Below are positions 8,843 through 16,128 of a DNA stretch of 64,000 bases, in pieces (the first letter of the stretch is position 1; each line of letters starts with the position of its first letter). Origin of the DNA: Streptantibioticus rubrisoli (GTDB lineage: Bacteria > Actinomycetota > Actinomycetes > Streptomycetales > Streptomycetaceae); assembly GCF_024436055.1 (NCBI RefSeq), contig NZ_JANFNH010000002.1, positions 62,001 to 126,000 on the forward strand, in the 5' to 3' direction. The position numbers were made by a program, and so were the translations under genes. Below the pieces are notes generated by a model, which did not search any database, had not been told where the DNA came from, and worked only from the letters and a program-made list of their open reading frames with translations.

Positions 8843-9103
8843 ATGAACCCCGGGCTCCTGTCCGCGGCGGCCGCGATCGTCTACGCCGCGACGGTCTCGT
8901 TGCTCGCCCTGACCGCCACCTTCGCCCGACGCGCGGTACGTCGGCGTGCGGCGCGGGACACCTTGCTGCTGCTCGTCCCACGACGGCACTTCGGCTGCCC
9001 GGCTGGCGGTGAGGAGACCAGCCGGGCAGCGGGGGTTGGCGCCGTCGGGCTCAGGCCCGCGGCCAGGTCGGAAGCGCCGAACGCCGCCAGGTCGCGTTGG
9101 TGA
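8843..9103 (+). CDS. Small hypothetical membrane protein
   Basis: An 86-residue frame from ATG 8843: MNPGLLSAAAAIVYAATVSL then LALTATFARRAVRRRAARDT, that is one N-terminal membrane helix followed by an Arg-rich stretch on the cytoplasmic side. Beyond residue about 50 the sequence looks like ordinary GC-rich filler and overlaps the 3' end of the acetate transporter on the other strand, which is odd. The first 45 residues look like a genuine small membrane protein; the frame may be extended by loss of an earlier stop. Function unknown. Confidence 0.4.
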   Translation: MNPGLLSAAAAIVYAATVSLLALTATFARRAVRRRAARDTLLLLVPRRHFGCPAGGEETSRAAGVGAVGLRPAARSEAPNAARSRW

Positions 9104-9674
9104 CCGCCGCGAACGACGCGTACCAGGCGACCACCGCGGTGACCAGGCCGGACCAACCACCCACCTTGGTGGTCACGGTGGACTGCGCGAACTCACCGGC
9201 CGACAGCAGGACGAACGTCAGTGACAGGAAGGCGAAGACGCCCAGCACCGCGCCGTTCGTCTTCAGTGCCGCCACCGTCATGTACACCGTGAACACCGCC
9301 CACACCAGCAGGTACAGGCCGGTCGCCTGGTGCGCGCTGGCCGCCGGAAGGTGCGGCGCCACAAACCTGACGTATCCCGCGAAGGACAGCCAGAAGGCGC
9401 CGAACGAGCCGAACGCCGTCGCGCCGAAGGTGTTGCCCCTGCGGAATTCCCACATCCCCGCGAGGAGTTGGACCAGCCCGCCGTAGAACAGCGCCAGTGG
9501 GAGCACGACGGCGGACAGGCTCGCGTCGAGCAGGTTGGCGTTGAAGCAGCTGAGGACGAAGGTGGTGCTGGCGAATCCGGCCAGGCCGAGCGGGCCGGGG
9601 TCGGCGGTCGAGTCGGGCGCGAGCTGCCGGGGTTGATCGAGCTGGGCGGTGGAGTCGGGGTTGGCTTCGGCCAT
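9051..9674 (-). CDS. satP: Acetate uptake transporter, GPR1/FUN34/SatP family
   Basis: A 207-residue six-helix membrane protein starting MAEANPDS at ATG 9674 behind AAGGAG. The family signature is seen as DPGPLGLAGFASTTFVLSCFNANLLD (variant of NPAPLGL), followed by FYGGLVQLLAGMWEFRRGNTFGATAFGSFGAFWL, both diagnostic of the acetate/succinate-proton symporter family. It would import acetate across the cytoplasmic membrane. It is a single gene; its last 53 nt overlap the small + strand frame ending at 9103. Confidence 0.92.
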   Translation of the reverse strand: MAEANPDSTAQLDQPRQLAPDSTADPGPLGLAGFASTTFVLSCFNANLLDASLSAVVLPLALFYGGLVQLLAGMWEFRRGNTFGATAFGSFGAFWLSFAGYVRFVAPHLPAASAHQATGLYLLVWAVFTVYMTVAALKTNGAVLGVFAFLSLTFVLLSAGEFAQSTVTTKVGGWSGLVTAVVAWYASFAAVTNATWRRSALPTWPRA

Positions 9675-10016
9675 GGTCGTACTCCTTGCTCTCGACGAGG
9701 CGGCCGGACAGGCCGGGATGCCGCGGATGCGAGGGTTTCGTCCTGCGTGGACCAGGTGTGTGCGCCGACGACCGGAGGACGCGCCTCCAGGATTCCCGTG
9801 CCCTGCCCACTTCACCCCTCCCACCGGCCGGGTTGACCACATTCGCCAGCCATTGGCGCGTACAACCGGCGCGCGACCTCCGTAAAGCGCTCCCCAGGTT
9901 GGGGTTTCACAGCGCAACGACCGCTCAGCGACGTGCCGTTGGCCTTCCCGGTCGGCAGCGGTGGGCGCCGCGTTACCATCCAGTGCCCGCAGCAACCGCA
10001 CGAAACGGACCGGAAC
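9675..10016. other. 342-nt divergent intergenic region
   Basis: This holds the promoters of the leftward acetate transporter and the rightward FhuF-like gene. I could not pick a convincing -35/-10 pair or operator in it, and no coding frame is supported. Confidence 0.4.
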
Positions 10017-10763
10017 GTGACGCCCACGCCCGACGACGACCTGCGCCAAGTCGCCGCCGTCGGCCCGTTCTTCGGCCTACGGACCGAGGCGGCCCCGGCC
10101 GGGCCGGGCGGCGAGGGGTACCGGCCGCTCGCCGACTTCTATGCCGGGCGCGGCCCGGATCCGCCGCTGGGGGAGCGGTTGGCCGTGGTGGCCGAGCGGT
10201 TGGCGACCGGAGAGCCGAGGGTCGCCGCGTCGCTGGTCTTCCAGGGGATCGCCGCCCGGCTGTGGTCGATCGCTTTCGGCTCGGCGGTGCTGTGCGGCCG
10301 TACTCCGTCGATGTCCCCGGATCGGCTGTGGTGGCACCCGGACCGGATGGCGCCGGAGGACCTCTGGCTCCCCGCGCCGGAGCCGCTCCCGGTCGCGGCG
10401 TCCGATGCGGCGCGGCGGCTGGCGGTGAGCGTGGTCGAGGACCACCTGGTGCCGCTGCACACCGCGGTCCGCGCGCTGTGCCCGGTCTCGCCGCGGCTGC
10501 TGTGGGGGAACGCGGGCTCGGCGCTGGCCGGTTCGCTGCGCGTACTGCACGGCTGGTGCCGCACCCAGGGCCGCCCCGACCAGGCACGGCACGCCCTGGA
10601 CCTGGCGGGGCGGATGCTCGCCGCCCCGCCGCTGCGCGGTACGGGCAGCCTGCGCACACCGCCCGGCGATCCGGACCCCGCCTTCACCCGGCGCAGCTGC
10701 TGCCTGTACTACCGGGTGCCCGGTGGCGGCCTGTGCGGCGACTGCGTACTGCGTCGGCGCTGA
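10017..10763 (+). CDS. FhuF-like (2Fe-2S)-binding ferric reductase protein
   Basis: A 248-residue protein from GTG 10017. The C-terminus carries CCLYYRVPGGGLCGDC, that is CC-X10-CXXC, the unusual 2Fe-2S ligand set of FhuF, which reduces iron in siderophores after uptake. The central segment LRVLHGWCR... and the Trp-rich LWWHP region fit the family. The preceding in-frame Met at 9933 has no ribosome-binding site. No siderophore genes are adjacent. The stop codon is part of the terminator stem shared with the convergent TetR gene. Confidence 0.75.
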   Translation: MTPTPDDDLRQVAAVGPFFGLRTEAAPAGPGGEGYRPLADFYAGRGPDPPLGERLAVVAERLATGEPRVAASLVFQGIAARLWSIAFGSAVLCGRTPSMSPDRLWWHPDRMAPEDLWLPAPEPLPVAASDAARRLAVSVVEDHLVPLHTAVRALCPVSPRLLWGNAGSALAGSLRVLHGWCRTQGRPDQARHALDLAGRMLAAPPLRGTGSLRTPPGDPDPAFTRRSCCLYYRVPGGGLCGDCVLRRR

Positions 10764-10804
10764 GCGGCCTCGGGGACGCGCCCGACACCCCCGGGGCCGC
10801 TCAG
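10760..10804. terminator. Bidirectional terminator overlapping both stop codons
   Basis: CTGAGCGGCC at 10760 and GGCCGCTCAG at 10795 form a perfect 10-bp stem, extended inside by a CGGGG/CCCCG pairing. The left arm holds the TGA of the FhuF-like gene and the right arm the TGA of the TetR gene, so one hairpin serves two convergent genes. Confidence 0.75.
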
Positions 10805-11451
10805 GCCCCGCTGGTCACCGTCGGCGCGGAGAGCCCGGCCAGTAGCCGGTCGAGCACCAGGCCTGCCTCCTGGCGGGCGCGCCCATGGTCCTCCGCGCGG
10901 GCGATGTAGAGGCTGGCCTCGGAGATCAGCGCGGCCAGCATCCTGGTCAGCGGGGCGAGCGGCAGCTCCTCGATCTGGTTGTCACGGATCGCCTCGGTGA
11001 GCGCCTCGGCCAGCAGCAGATAGCCGTGCTCCTCGACCAGCGCGTCCCAGGCGCTGTGCCCCAGCACGGCGGGCCCCTCGATCAGCACGATCCGCTGGAA
11101 GTCGGGATCGGTACAGGCGTCCAGGAAGGACTGGAAGCCGGTGCGCAGCAGCTGCCAGGCGTCGCCCGGTTGCTGTTCGGCCCGGCGGGTCTCCTGCTCG
11201 ACCAGCCGCTCGGCCATCTGCTGCGCGCACTCCGCCATCACCGCGCGGAACAGGTCGGACTTGTCGCGGAAGTGGTGGTAGAGCGCGCCTCGGGTGACCC
11301 GCGCCGCGCCGACGATGTCCTCTGTTCCGGTGGCGGCGTAGCCGCGCTCGGCGAACAGTTTCCTGGCCGCCTCCATCAGGGCGCGCCGGGTGTCGCTGAC
11401 GTGTTCCGCACGGCGGCTGCCGCGGCCTGCGGAAAATCGGGGGCCTTTCAT
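10801..11451 (-). CDS. TetR family transcriptional regulator
   Basis: A 216-residue repressor. The N-terminal helix-turn-helix is textbook TetR: ALMEAARKLFAERGYAATGTEDIVGAARVTRGALYHHFRDKSDLF. I use ATG 11451 (MKGPRFSAG) with AGGA upstream; a further in-frame ATG at 11469 overlaps the operator and lacks a ribosome-binding site. It is divergent from the HpnH gene with the perfect palindrome at 11467-11481 between them, so it probably represses both itself and hpnH. The C-terminal ligand domain gives no clue to the inducer. Confidence 0.85.
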   Translation of the reverse strand: MKGPRFSAGRGSRRAEHVSDTRRALMEAARKLFAERGYAATGTEDIVGAARVTRGALYHHFRDKSDLFRAVMAECAQQMAERLVEQETRRAEQQPGDAWQLLRTGFQSFLDACTDPDFQRIVLIEGPAVLGHSAWDALVEEHGYLLLAEALTEAIRDNQIEELPLAPLTRMLAALISEASLYIARAEDHGRARQEAGLVLDRLLAGLSAPTVTSGA

Positions 11452-11466
11452 ACGTACATCCTGTTC

Positions 11467-11481
11467 CATACAGACTGTATG
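11467..11481. promoter_or_regulatory. TetR operator palindrome
   Basis: CATACA-GAC-TGTATG is a perfect inverted repeat of 6-bp half-sites with a 3-bp centre, just upstream of the TetR start and about 80 nt upstream of the radical SAM gene. Size and place fit a TetR-family operator. Confidence 0.75.
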
Positions 11482-11561
11482 TTGGAAGGGGGCCGGACTT
11501 CAGCACCTGGCCGTCCCGGCTCAGGGTCAGCAGTAGAGGCTCGGGAACGGAGACATGGATC

Positions 11562-12566
11562 ATGGCACTCCCGCTCAACCTCACCGTCAAGATGGGCAGT
11601 TACCTGCTCAAGCAGAAGCTGCTGCGGCGCGAGAAGTTCCCGCTCATCGTGGAGGTGGAACCGCTTTTCGCCTGCAACCTGAAGTGCAACGGTTGCGGCA
11701 AGATCCAGCATCCGGCGGGCGTGCTCAAGCAGCGCATGCCGGTCGCCCAGGTGATAGGCGCGGTGGAGGAGTGCGGCGCGCCCATGGTGTCACTGGCGGG
11801 CGGCGAGCCGTTGATGCATCCGCACATCGACCTGATGACCCGCGAGCTGCTGGGGCGCGGCAAGTTCGTGGTGCTGTGCACCAACGCCGTGCTGCTGCCC
11901 AAGCACCTGCACAAGTTCGCCCCGCACCGCAATTTCGCGTGGATGGTGCACATCGACGGGCTGCGGGAGCGGCACGACGAGTCGGTGAGCAAGGACGGCG
12001 TGTTCGACCAGGCCGTGGAGGCGATCCGGCAGGCCAAGGCGGCCGGTTTCGCGGTCTACACCAACTCCACGTTCTTCAACAACGACAGCCCGCAGGACGT
12101 CATCGAGGTGATGGACTACCTCAACGACGAGCTGAAGGTGGACCGGATGGAGCTCTCGCCCGGTTACGCCTACGAGAAGGCGCCCGACCAGGACCGTTTC
12201 CTCGGGGTCGAGCAGACGCGGCAGCTGTTCCGCAAGGCGTTCGCCGACGGCCGTCGCCGCCGGTGGCGGTTGAACCACTCGGAGTTGTACCTGGACTTCC
12301 TTGAGGGACGCACCGACTTCGAGTGCACCCCGTGGGCGATCCCCTCGTACTCGCTGTTCGGCTGGCAGAAGCCCTGCTATCTGATGTCGGACGGCTACGC
12401 GGCGACGTACCAAGAGCTGCTGGAGACCACCGACTGGGACAAGTACGGCCGGGGCAAGGACCCGCGGTGCGACAACTGCATGGCGCACTGCGGATACGAG
12501 CCCACCGCGGTACTGGCCACCATGGGGTCGCTCAAGGAGTCACTGCGGGCGATCACGGCGGGCTGA
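11562..12566 (+). CDS. hpnH: HpnH, adenosyl-hopene transferase (radical SAM)
   Basis: A 334-residue radical SAM enzyme that joins a 5'-deoxyadenosyl radical to diploptene, the first step of C35 hopanoid side-chain synthesis. The cluster cysteines are Cys38, Cys42 and Cys45 in ACNLKCNGCGK. SLAGGEPLMHPHID is the GGE SAM motif, and the C-terminal DUF3463-like part has ELSPGYAYEKAPDQ and DPRCDNCMAHCGYEPTA with extra cysteines. Most streptomycete hpnH genes lie inside the hopanoid cluster; here none of its partners (shc, hpnC-G) is near, and the gene faces its own TetR regulator. Confidence 0.9.
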   Translation: MALPLNLTVKMGSYLLKQKLLRREKFPLIVEVEPLFACNLKCNGCGKIQHPAGVLKQRMPVAQVIGAVEECGAPMVSLAGGEPLMHPHIDLMTRELLGRGKFVVLCTNAVLLPKHLHKFAPHRNFAWMVHIDGLRERHDESVSKDGVFDQAVEAIRQAKAAGFAVYTNSTFFNNDSPQDVIEVMDYLNDELKVDRMELSPGYAYEKAPDQDRFLGVEQTRQLFRKAFADGRRRRWRLNHSELYLDFLEGRTDFECTPWAIPSYSLFGWQKPCYLMSDGYAATYQELLETTDWDKYGRGKDPRCDNCMAHCGYEPTAVLATMGSLKESLRAITAG

Positions 12567-12644
12567 ACCGGGCTCGTCCAGAGCTTGCCGGGCGCGATCA
12601 GGGGCCGCAGGTCGCGCCCGGCGAGACAGTCTCCGGACGCGGAG

Positions 12645-12674
12645 GAGGGGCCCGCCCAGGCGGGCGAGCCCCTC
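12645..12674. terminator. Terminator between hpnH and the small convergent gene
   Basis: GAGGGGC-CCGCC and GGCGG-GCGA-GCCCCTC pair as a 7-bp plus 5-bp stem with a 4-nt bulge and a short CA loop. It lies downstream of hpnH and of the convergent gene ending at 12696. Confidence 0.65.
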
Positions 12675-12695
12675 GTTCGAACGATGCGCCGTGGG

Positions 12696-12872
12696 CTATT
12701 TGTCCTCCGGCTTGTCCCTGAGGTCCTGCGTCTTGTTCGGTATCTCCTCCTGGGCCTGCTCGCCGCCCTCCCTGCCCTTCTCGGCGCGCTGGGCTTCGCG
12801 CTGCGCCCTGGCCTTCTCCGCCATCTCCTTGGCCCTGCGCTTGAAGTCTTCCCTGAAATCCTTGACGCCCAT
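12696..12872 (-). CDS. Small highly charged hypothetical protein
   Basis: A 58-residue protein starting MGVKDFREDFKRRAKEMAEK at ATG 12872, with an excellent AGGAGGT 6 nt upstream. It is almost entirely Lys, Arg, Glu, Gln and Ala and predicts as one continuous charged helix, ending in DLRDKPEDK. It has no Cys, signal or membrane part. Small CsbD-like or stress-associated helical proteins have this look, but the CsbD signature is not visible. Function unknown. Confidence 0.7.
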   Translation of the reverse strand: MGVKDFREDFKRRAKEMAEKARAQREAQRAEKGREGGEQAQEEIPNKTQDLRDKPEDK

Positions 12873-12995
12873 GTCGCACCTCCTGTGGATCCCTGGGTGC
12901 TCCCCAGGCTGGCACGCCGAACGCCGGTCTGCATGTCGGAGACCCACGACGCCGTACCCTCTCGTCAGGCGCGTCTCGACCCTGGGGAGGAAGCC

Positions 12996-13373
12996 GTGAG
13001 CACCCCCGCCCTGTCCGCCGCGGACCTGTGGCTCCCGGAGCCGGAGGAGCACGACTTTCCGGCGGCGGCCGACTACCTGGACCTGATCTTCGACGCGCAG
13101 CGGGTGCGGCGGATCGTCACCGCCCTGCGCCAGGCCCAGACGCTCACCAAGAAGGCCAAGGACGTCATGCGGGCCAGCCAACTGCCGCTGCTGCCCGCGG
13201 ACAACGTCCACGTCAAGCACAACATCCGCAAGGTCCACGCTGGCGGCAAGCTCAGCCCGGTCCTCCTGGTCCGCGGCCAGCCGCTGGTCATCGCCGACGG
13301 CTACCACCGGGTGTGTGCCGCCTACCACCTCACCGAAGACCTCGACATCCCCTGCCGGTTGGTCAACGGGTGA
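12996..13373 (+). CDS. ParB/sulfiredoxin-fold domain protein
   Basis: A 125-residue cytoplasmic protein from GTG 12996 behind GGGGAGG. The C-terminal half contains KLSPVLLVRGQPLVIADGYHRVCAAYHL, the ParB/Srx-fold motif in which GYHR replaces the GxRR/GERR loop of ParB. No helix-turn-helix is attached, so plasmid or chromosome partition is unlikely; stand-alone members of this fold may bind nucleotides or DNA. The Lys-rich segment TLTKKAKDVMRASQ precedes the fold. It is a single gene with no informative neighbour. Confidence 0.6.
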   Translation: MSTPALSAADLWLPEPEEHDFPAAADYLDLIFDAQRVRRIVTALRQAQTLTKKAKDVMRASQLPLLPADNVHVKHNIRKVHAGGKLSPVLLVRGQPLVIADGYHRVCAAYHLTEDLDIPCRLVNG

Positions 13374-13416
13374 ACCGACCCCTCGGCGAGTGAGGGCCGC
13401 GCCGGACGCGGCAGGG

Positions 13417-13764
13417 TCAGGACCTCGACGTGTCGGCGCTCTCGTCGCTGTCGGCTGTCTCGTCGAGGTGCTTGAGCGCCGCGCGGGCCGCGATCTGGTC
13501 GGCGCCGAGGGTCGACCAGAAGGGGTGAACGGTCACCGCGTGGGCCAGTTCCCGTTGCCGGGCCCACAGGGCGTCCACCGCCTGCCGCTCCTCCTCGGTC
13601 CAGGCGGGGGTCGCGGGATGTTCGACACCGTCCTCGTCCACGAACGCCTCGGTGCCCGCCGGGCGTGGCGGCAACTGGGCGTGCAGGGCGGTCAGCTCGT
13701 TTCGTACGGCGTGCAGCTCGCGCTGTAGGGAGCGGAGGTCGTCGGGGAAGGGAAAGGAAGGCAC
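13417..13764 (-). CDS. Hypothetical protein, coiled-coil-like
   Basis: A 115-residue protein. Using GTG 13764 it begins MPSFPFPDDLRSLQRELHAVRNELTALHAQL, a helical segment with heptad-like leucines, followed by a Pro-rich loop, TEEERQAVDALWARQRELAHAV and an acidic Ser-rich tail. The longer in-frame start at 13809 would nearly collide with the divergent S4 gene start (4 nt away) and would use the AT-rich stretch 13765-13812 that looks like that gene's promoter. Function unknown. Confidence 0.6.
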   Translation of the reverse strand: MPSFPFPDDLRSLQRELHAVRNELTALHAQLPPRPAGTEAFVDEDGVEHPATPAWTEEERQAVDALWARQRELAHAVTVHPFWSTLGADQIAARAALKHLDETADSDESADTSRS

Positions 13765-13812
13765 CCTCGAATAGTACCTCTGTTCGAATATGTTTCGCCG
13801 TAAAGTCATGGC

Positions 13813-14187
13813 ATGGCTTCAGACGAGGGGACCGTACGGGTCGACAGCTGGATCTGGTCGGTACGGCTCACCAAGACGCGCTCGCTCGCCGCCTCGGCGT
13901 GTCGCGGCGGCCATGTCCGCGTGAACGGGGAGCGCGTCAAGCCCGCGCACGTGGTGCGGCCCGGGGACGAGGTGCGGCTGCACCATGCCGGGCGGGAGCG
14001 GATCGTGGTCGTCACACGTGTGGTGCGCAAGCGGGTGGGGGCGGCGGTCGCCGCGGAGTGCTTCATCGACAACAGTCCGCCGCCGCCACCGCGCGAGGAG
14101 GTCGCCGTGGTCGGGGTGCGTGACCGAGGCGCCGGCCGCCCGACCAAGCGCGAGCGCCGCGACCTGGAACGCCTGCGGGGTCACTGA
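13813..14187 (+). CDS. S4-domain RNA-binding protein, Hsp15-like
   Basis: A 124-residue basic protein. Residues 8-60 form an S4 RNA-binding domain: VRVDSWIWSVRLTKTRSLA, GGHVRVNGERVKPAHVVRPGDEVRL. The tail DRGAGRPTKRERRDLERLRG is the usual C-terminal signature of bacterial Hsp15 (HslR)-like proteins, which recycle 50S subunits that still carry a nascent chain. The start at ATG 13813 is preceded by an unusually AT-rich promoter-like stretch but no strong ribosome-binding site, so a leaderless or near-leaderless mRNA is possible. Confidence 0.88.
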   Translation: MASDEGTVRVDSWIWSVRLTKTRSLAASACRGGHVRVNGERVKPAHVVRPGDEVRLHHAGRERIVVVTRVVRKRVGAAVAAECFIDNSPPPPPREEVAVVGVRDRGAGRPTKRERRDLERLRGH

Positions 14188-14432
14188 GTGCGGCATGGGG
14201 GCGGCGTCAACTGGGGTGAACTCGGGCCGCGTTCAGCGCCGCTCGGTGTCTTGGGCGGGCGGCGTTCCCCGCCGCGGCGGCACCGCCTTTCGCCGCCGCG
14301 ACGGTGAGGAGCCCAACGGCGTGGCCCGGCGGTGCCCCAGCGGCCGCGATCGCAGGGCCGTTGGGCATCCGCGGTCGCGGTCCTCGGACTGCCGGGCCAC
14401 GCCGTCGTGGTCGCTCGCCTCGCCGCGGCGGC
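14188..14432. terminator. Structured 245-nt intergenic region with competing long stems
   Basis: Between two convergent genes. A 10-bp stem can form between 14311-14320 (GCCCAACGGC) and 14357-14366 (GCCGTTGGGC). A 15-bp stem can form between 14316-14330 and 14391-14405. The two share ACGGC at 14316-14320 and exclude each other. A further 10-bp stem with one G-U pair joins 14344-14353 and 14371-14380. At least a strong bidirectional terminator; perhaps a structured RNA. Confidence 0.6.
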
Positions 14433-14855
14433 CTAACGGACTGTCACGTTGAAGACCTGGGAGGCCGTGCTGCCGCTGACGATGCGCAGGTCGTTCTTGC
14501 CCTTCAGGCCGAGCTTGACGCCCAGCGAGTAGGAGCCGTTGCGCGAGATGGGCGCGGAGGCGGGCAGCGTGACCCACTTGCCGTGCTGCATCTGCTGGAG
14601 CGTCACCTTGCTGCCCGCCTTCAGGCCGGTGGTCTTGCCGGTGACCCGGAACAGCTGCCAGGCGCGGACCGAGGACACCGACGGCGTGGCGGTGATGCTG
14701 GCCTTGGCGGCGACGGCCTTGTGCGCCGCGGCGACGGAGGGCGCGGTGTGCGCGGCCGGGGTGGCTGCCATCGCGGTGCCCGCCAGGGCGACGGAGGCCG
14801 CGCTGATGGCGCCGACCGCAGCGATGCGCAGGGATTGCCGCTTGGTGACGATCAT
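14433..14855 (-). CDS. Secreted hypothetical protein with beta-sandwich-like domain
   Basis: A 140-residue exported protein from ATG 14855. Residues 1-31 are a Sec signal (MIVTKRQSLRIAAVGAISAA ... AMAATP). After an Ala-rich linker comes a domain of about 85 residues with alternating hydrophobic strands, SITATPSVSSVRAWQLFRVTGK, LKAGSKVTLQQ, GKWVTLPASAPI, GSYSLGVKLG, ending NVTVR. This pattern resembles small Ig-like beta-sandwich modules found in secreted actinobacterial proteins. No enzyme motif. Function unknown, probably cell-surface. Confidence 0.75.
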   Translation of the reverse strand: MIVTKRQSLRIAAVGAISAASVALAGTAMAATPAAHTAPSVAAAHKAVAAKASITATPSVSSVRAWQLFRVTGKTTGLKAGSKVTLQQMQHGKWVTLPASAPISRNGSYSLGVKLGLKGKNDLRIVSGSTASQVFNVTVR

Positions 14856-15126
14856 AGATCTGTCCCTTTCGATGTGGAACTTAAGTCTTTGCGCCAAAGG
14901 CGATACAAGTGCGATTGGCGTGGTCTCACCAGAAAAGACGTTCCATCACACGAATGCGTTGTAGGCGCTTTGTCACTGTCTCGCAACAGCTGACTCAGAG
15001 CGGACTCAGCGCGGACTCAAGGGTTCCGCCAAGGTGGTGTCGAACTGACGTGAGAGGGCGTCCCGTCCCCGGGTGAACGCCGCTGGTGCGTTGTGACCGC
15101 GTGCCGGAGTCCGGCGTTGTCGGTAC

Positions 15127-15438
15127 ATGGCGACCGTGACAACGCACTGGGGCCTCCTCGGAGGCTTCTCCGTACGGCACGAACAACGGCACGGGCAACC
15201 GCGGTACGAAGAATCGGTTCCGCGAACCGCTGAGCCCCCTGACGCGCTGGCCGCCGAGGCGCCGATCTACGAGGCGCTGGCGCGCGGCTGGGTGCGCGCC
15301 GGACGCAGTGTGCCGGACCAGCACGACACGGAGTGGGCGGCGCTGGCCGAGCAGCCGCCGTGGCCCGCTGGCATCCGGCGGCGCGCCCTGTTTCCACTAA
15401 TGGGGCGGCGCAACTACACGGCGGTGCCCAGGACTTGA
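15127..15438 (+). CDS. Hypothetical protein
   Basis: A 103-residue protein beginning MATVTTHWGLLGGFSVRHEQRHGQ; the alternative GTG at 15136 would give VTTHWGLLG. The rest is Ala/Glu/Trp-rich (EALARGWVRAGRSVPDQHDTEWAALAEQPPWPAG). No membrane segment or known domain is seen. The wording of the C-terminus resembles short actinobacterial hypothetical proteins, but the support is limited. It runs toward the DinB-like gene with 10 nt between the stops. Confidence 0.45.
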   Translation: MATVTTHWGLLGGFSVRHEQRHGQPRYEESVPRTAEPPDALAAEAPIYEALARGWVRAGRSVPDQHDTEWAALAEQPPWPAGIRRRALFPLMGRRNYTAVPRT

Positions 15439-15448
15439 CAGGCGCGGG

Positions 15449-15964
15449 TCACACGCCGGTGGCCCCGTCGATCCGTTCGCGGATCAGGTCGGCGTGACCG
15501 TTGTGCCGGGCGTACTCCTCGATCATGTGGATGTAGATCCAGCGCAGGCTCACTTCCCTGCCGAGCAGCGTGCCGGTGTCCTGGAGCGAGCGGCCCGCCG
15601 CGTTCTCCCGGGCCTTGGCGACCTCCGCCTCCCATAGGGCGAACGCCTCCTTGGACGTGGTGTCCTCGGCCACCTCGAAGCCGCCGTCGGGCCCCTCCGC
15701 ATAACTCCTCGCGCCGAATATCGGTGCGACGTCCTCGCCCGTCAGGATCCGGCGGAACCAGTTGCGTTCCACCTCGGCCATGTGCTGCACGATCCCCAGC
15801 AGTGACATCGGCGAGGGCGGCGCCGAGCTCCGCCGCAGCTGGGCCTCGTCCAGACCACGGCACTTCATGGCGAGGGTGGTCCGATGGAAGTCGAGCCAAC
15901 TCTCCAGAGTGGCGCGCTCATCGGCGTTGAACGGCGGGATGGGGCGTTCCGGAGTCGACATCAT
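15449..15964 (-). CDS. DinB-like / DUF664 protein (putative thiol-dependent enzyme)
   Basis: A 171-residue protein of the DinB/YfiT four-helix superfamily. The family histidines are in place: [37 protein letters not shown] (first metal-binding His) and [21 protein letters not shown] (two more). Actinobacterial DUF664 members are thought to be mycothiol- or bacillithiol-dependent metal transferases; the substrate is unknown. Several in-frame starts exist (15973, 15964, 15961); 15964 has AGGA at a workable distance. Confidence 0.85.
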   Translation of the reverse strand: MMSTPERPIPPFNADERATLESWLDFHRTTLAMKCRGLDEAQLRRSSAPPSPMSLLGIVQHMAEVERNWFRRILTGEDVAPIFGARSYAEGPDGGFEVAEDTTSKEAFALWEAEVAKARENAAGRSLQDTGTLLGREVSLRWIYIHMIEEYARHNGHADLIRERIDGATGV

Positions 15965-16089
15965 GGCCGTCATCCTGTCACCGGGGTCTGACAGCGCGGA
16001 ATGCTCTGCGCCGTCTCGTCCCGGCAACCTCCCGCCGTCGCGCGGTACTTGGCGATCTCTGGTGATGGTGCTTCAATGCCCCGGGTAAG

Positions 16090-16106
16090 TTAGGAAACTT
16101 TCCTAA
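16090..16106. promoter_or_regulatory. Chitosanase operator (CsnR-box-like palindrome)
   Basis: TTAGGAAA-C-TTTCCTAA is a perfect 8+8 palindrome centred on one base, ending 22 nt before the chitosanase start. It matches the type of conserved palindrome described upstream of actinobacterial GH46 genes and bound by the ROK-family repressor CsnR. Placement so close to the start implies that it overlaps or follows the promoter. Confidence 0.8.
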
Positions 16107-16128
16107 TCGCCCAAGGATGGAGAAGCGC

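Noticed and set aside
12996-13373. Plasmid or chromosome partition protein ParB
   Set aside because: Only the ParB/Srx-like fold is present, without helix-turn-helix, parA or parS-like sites nearby.
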